The notes beneath the pieces are model-generated. The model saw only the letters and a list, made by a program, of their open reading frames with translations, searched no databases and was not told the DNA's origin. From Bacteroidota bacterium (GTDB lineage Bacteria > Bacteroidota > Bacteroidia > Flavobacteriales > Schleiferiaceae), in NCBI GenBank assembly GCA_005786915.1, contig SYCM01000051.1, forward strand, positions 1 through 6,224: a stretch of 6,224 nt of DNA, in the 5' to 3' direction. This document shows positions 5,049 to 6,224 of the stretch, in pieces (the first letter of the stretch is position 1; each line of letters starts with the position of its first letter). Both the position numbers and the translations under genes were made by a program.

Positions 5049-6224
5049 ATGGTGCGTAAACTACTCGTTCTTTTGGCAATGCTGGCAGGTTCGCTCCAGC
5101 TTTCCGCCCAGGTCTACACCATTGGTACCGGAACGACTCCGACCACTGGAACAACAATTACTCCATACAAAACCTTCTGGCACGACGGCCGAGCTCAATA
5201 CCTAATTCGGGCTTCGGAGCTCATAGCTGCTGGCACAGGACCTGGAACGATAACCGCATTGGGTTTCAATGTGACGACCGTTCCAGGCCAGGCAATGAAC
5301 GACTTTACGATTAAAATGGCGGGTGTGTCCACCACGGCACTGACGTCAACATTCATGAGTCCTACCAGCCCCACTACCGTGATGGGGCCCACTACGGTGA
5401 ATATTACCGCCACGGGTTGGTACACCCACACCTTTGCCACGCCGTTTGTATGGAATGGCGTGGACAATGTCCTAATTGATATTTGTTTCGACAACACGAG
5501 CTACACGACCGACGGTCAAGTCATGTCGCACACTGCTTCGTTTGTGTCGACCACCAACCACAACACCGACGGTGCTGCGGGCTGTTCGCTTACAGGTACC
5601 GGTTCCTACTCAGACCGCCCGAACATGCAGCTGAGCATCACCCCGGCAACTGCCTGCGCAAGCCCGATTAATGGCGGAACCACGGTCGCATCAGCTACCA
5701 ACGTTTGCCCCAACCAGAACTTCAACCTTTCGCTCACCGGCCAGTCGCTTGCGAGCGGCTTGACGTACCAGTGGGAAACCTCAGCCTCAGCCTCTGGTCC
5801 ATGGACTGCCGTACCTGGAGCTACTGGATTCAACTTCTCCGCCTCGCAAACCGTGAATACCTACTACCGTTGCGTAGTTAACTGTGCCGCGGCGTCAGCG
5901 AGTGGTGCTTCTACGCCTGTGCTCATCAACACCCTTCCCAACCTTGCCGGCGGTACCTACACCATCGGTTCGGGCGGAACCTACCCCAGCTTCACGGCGG
6001 CTTTCGCGGCTGCTTCGTGCGGCGTTGCTGGCCCTGTCGTGTTCCAAGTCCTCGCGAACTCCGCACCCTTCGTAGAGCAATTAGAAATCGGCGCAATCCC
6101 TGGGATGTCCGCTACTAATACTATTACCATTAAGGGTAACAACAATACTCTTTCGTTCACGTCAACCGCCGGTAGCGCCCGCCACGTACTGTACCTGAAC
6201 GGCGCCGACTACCTGCGATTTGAA
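5049..6224 (+). CDS. Large secreted multidomain surface protein (partial, 3' end missing)
   Basis: The frame is open from ATG 5049 to the window edge (392 codons, no stop). Residues 1-20 are a signal peptide: MVRK, a Leu-rich core, and probable cleavage after LSA before QVYTIG. Residues about 21-200 form a Thr/Ser/Asn-rich, beta-rich domain. Residues about 203-294 look Ig-like, with Cys220, TYQWE at 239-243 and TYYRCVV at 271-277. From about 301, GGTYTIGSGGTYPSF followed by GPVVFQV and repeated short strands (TITIKGNNNTL, YLNGADYLRF) resembles the start of a right-handed beta-helix region common in Bacteroidota surface proteins. Such proteins usually end in a type IX secretion sorting domain, which would lie beyond the window. 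Adhesion or a similar surface role is a guess. An in-frame stop at 5025-5027 limits the start. Composition is less GC-rich than the genes to the left. Confidence 0.85.
   Translation, partial: MVRKLLVLLAMLAGSLQLSAQVYTIGTGTTPTTGTTITPYKTFWHDGRAQYLIRASELIAAGTGPGTITALGFNVTTVPGQAMNDFTIKMAGVSTTALTSTFMSPTSPTTVMGPTTVNITATGWYTHTFATPFVWNGVDNVLIDICFDNTSYTTDGQVMSHTASFVSTTNHNTDGAAGCSLTGTGSYSDRPNMQLSITPATACASPINGGTTVASATNVCPNQNFNLSLTGQSLASGLTYQWETSASASGPWTAVPGATGFNFSASQTVNTYYRCVVNCAAASASGASTPVLINTLPNLAGGTYTIGSGGTYPSFTAAFAAASCGVAGPVVFQVLANSAPFVEQLEIGAIPGMSATNTITIKGNNNTLSFTSTAGSARHVLYLNGADYLRFE

Noticed and set aside
1..6224. Mobile element, CRISPR array or toxin-antitoxin/defence cassette
   Set aside because: No transposase, integrase, direct-repeat array, terminal inverted repeats or defence-type domains were seen; all well-supported genes have ordinary metabolic, resistance or surface roles.

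Overview
The window looks like chromosomal DNA from a GC-rich member of the Bacteroidota, probably Flavobacteriales-like. Three things support this: a Bacteroidota-type promoter (TTTG, 20-nt spacer, TAnnTTTG-like box) before arsR; an arsenate reductase and ArsR with cysteine patterns that I associate with that phylum; and a Thr/Ser/Asn-rich secreted protein at the right end of the kind usually exported by type IX secretion. No species is assigned. There are no tRNAs, rRNAs, CRISPR arrays or recognisable mobile elements.

Layout. Bases 2-121 are the end of a plus-strand gene, probably an MFS transporter. Its stop codon shares a CTAG with the stop of a convergent minus-strand gene (118-540) for a small coiled-coil lipoprotein. 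A 34-bp divergent gap (541-574) leads to mnmH (575-1549) and selD (1546-2589), which overlap by ATGA. This pair is the selenouridine module: SelD makes selenophosphate, and MnmH uses it to convert 2-thiouridine to 2-selenouridine at the tRNA wobble position. SelD uses Cys12, not selenocysteine.

A 50-bp gap (2590-2639) holds the promoter and a 34-bp dyad operator for an arsenic resistance operon: arsR (2640-2960), an arsenate reductase of the low-molecular-weight phosphatase fold (2951-3493), an ACR3 arsenite exporter (3490-4503) and an OsmC-family protein (4508-4924). The genes overlap or lie within 4 bp, so they are probably one transcript. The logic is complete: sensing, reduction of As(V) to As(III), export, and possibly a thiol-peroxidase-like accessory function.

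A 124-bp gap (4925-5048) has several short inverted repeats and a short tandem repeat, including a possible weak terminator and a possible promoter. It precedes a large secreted multidomain protein (5049 to beyond the right edge) that has a signal peptide, an N-terminal beta-rich region, an Ig-like region and the start of what looks like a beta-helix domain.

I found no clearly new system. The points most worth a second look are the juxtaposition of selenium and arsenic modules without a visible terminator, the nesting of the arsR promoter in its operator, and the OsmC gene at the end of the ars operon.
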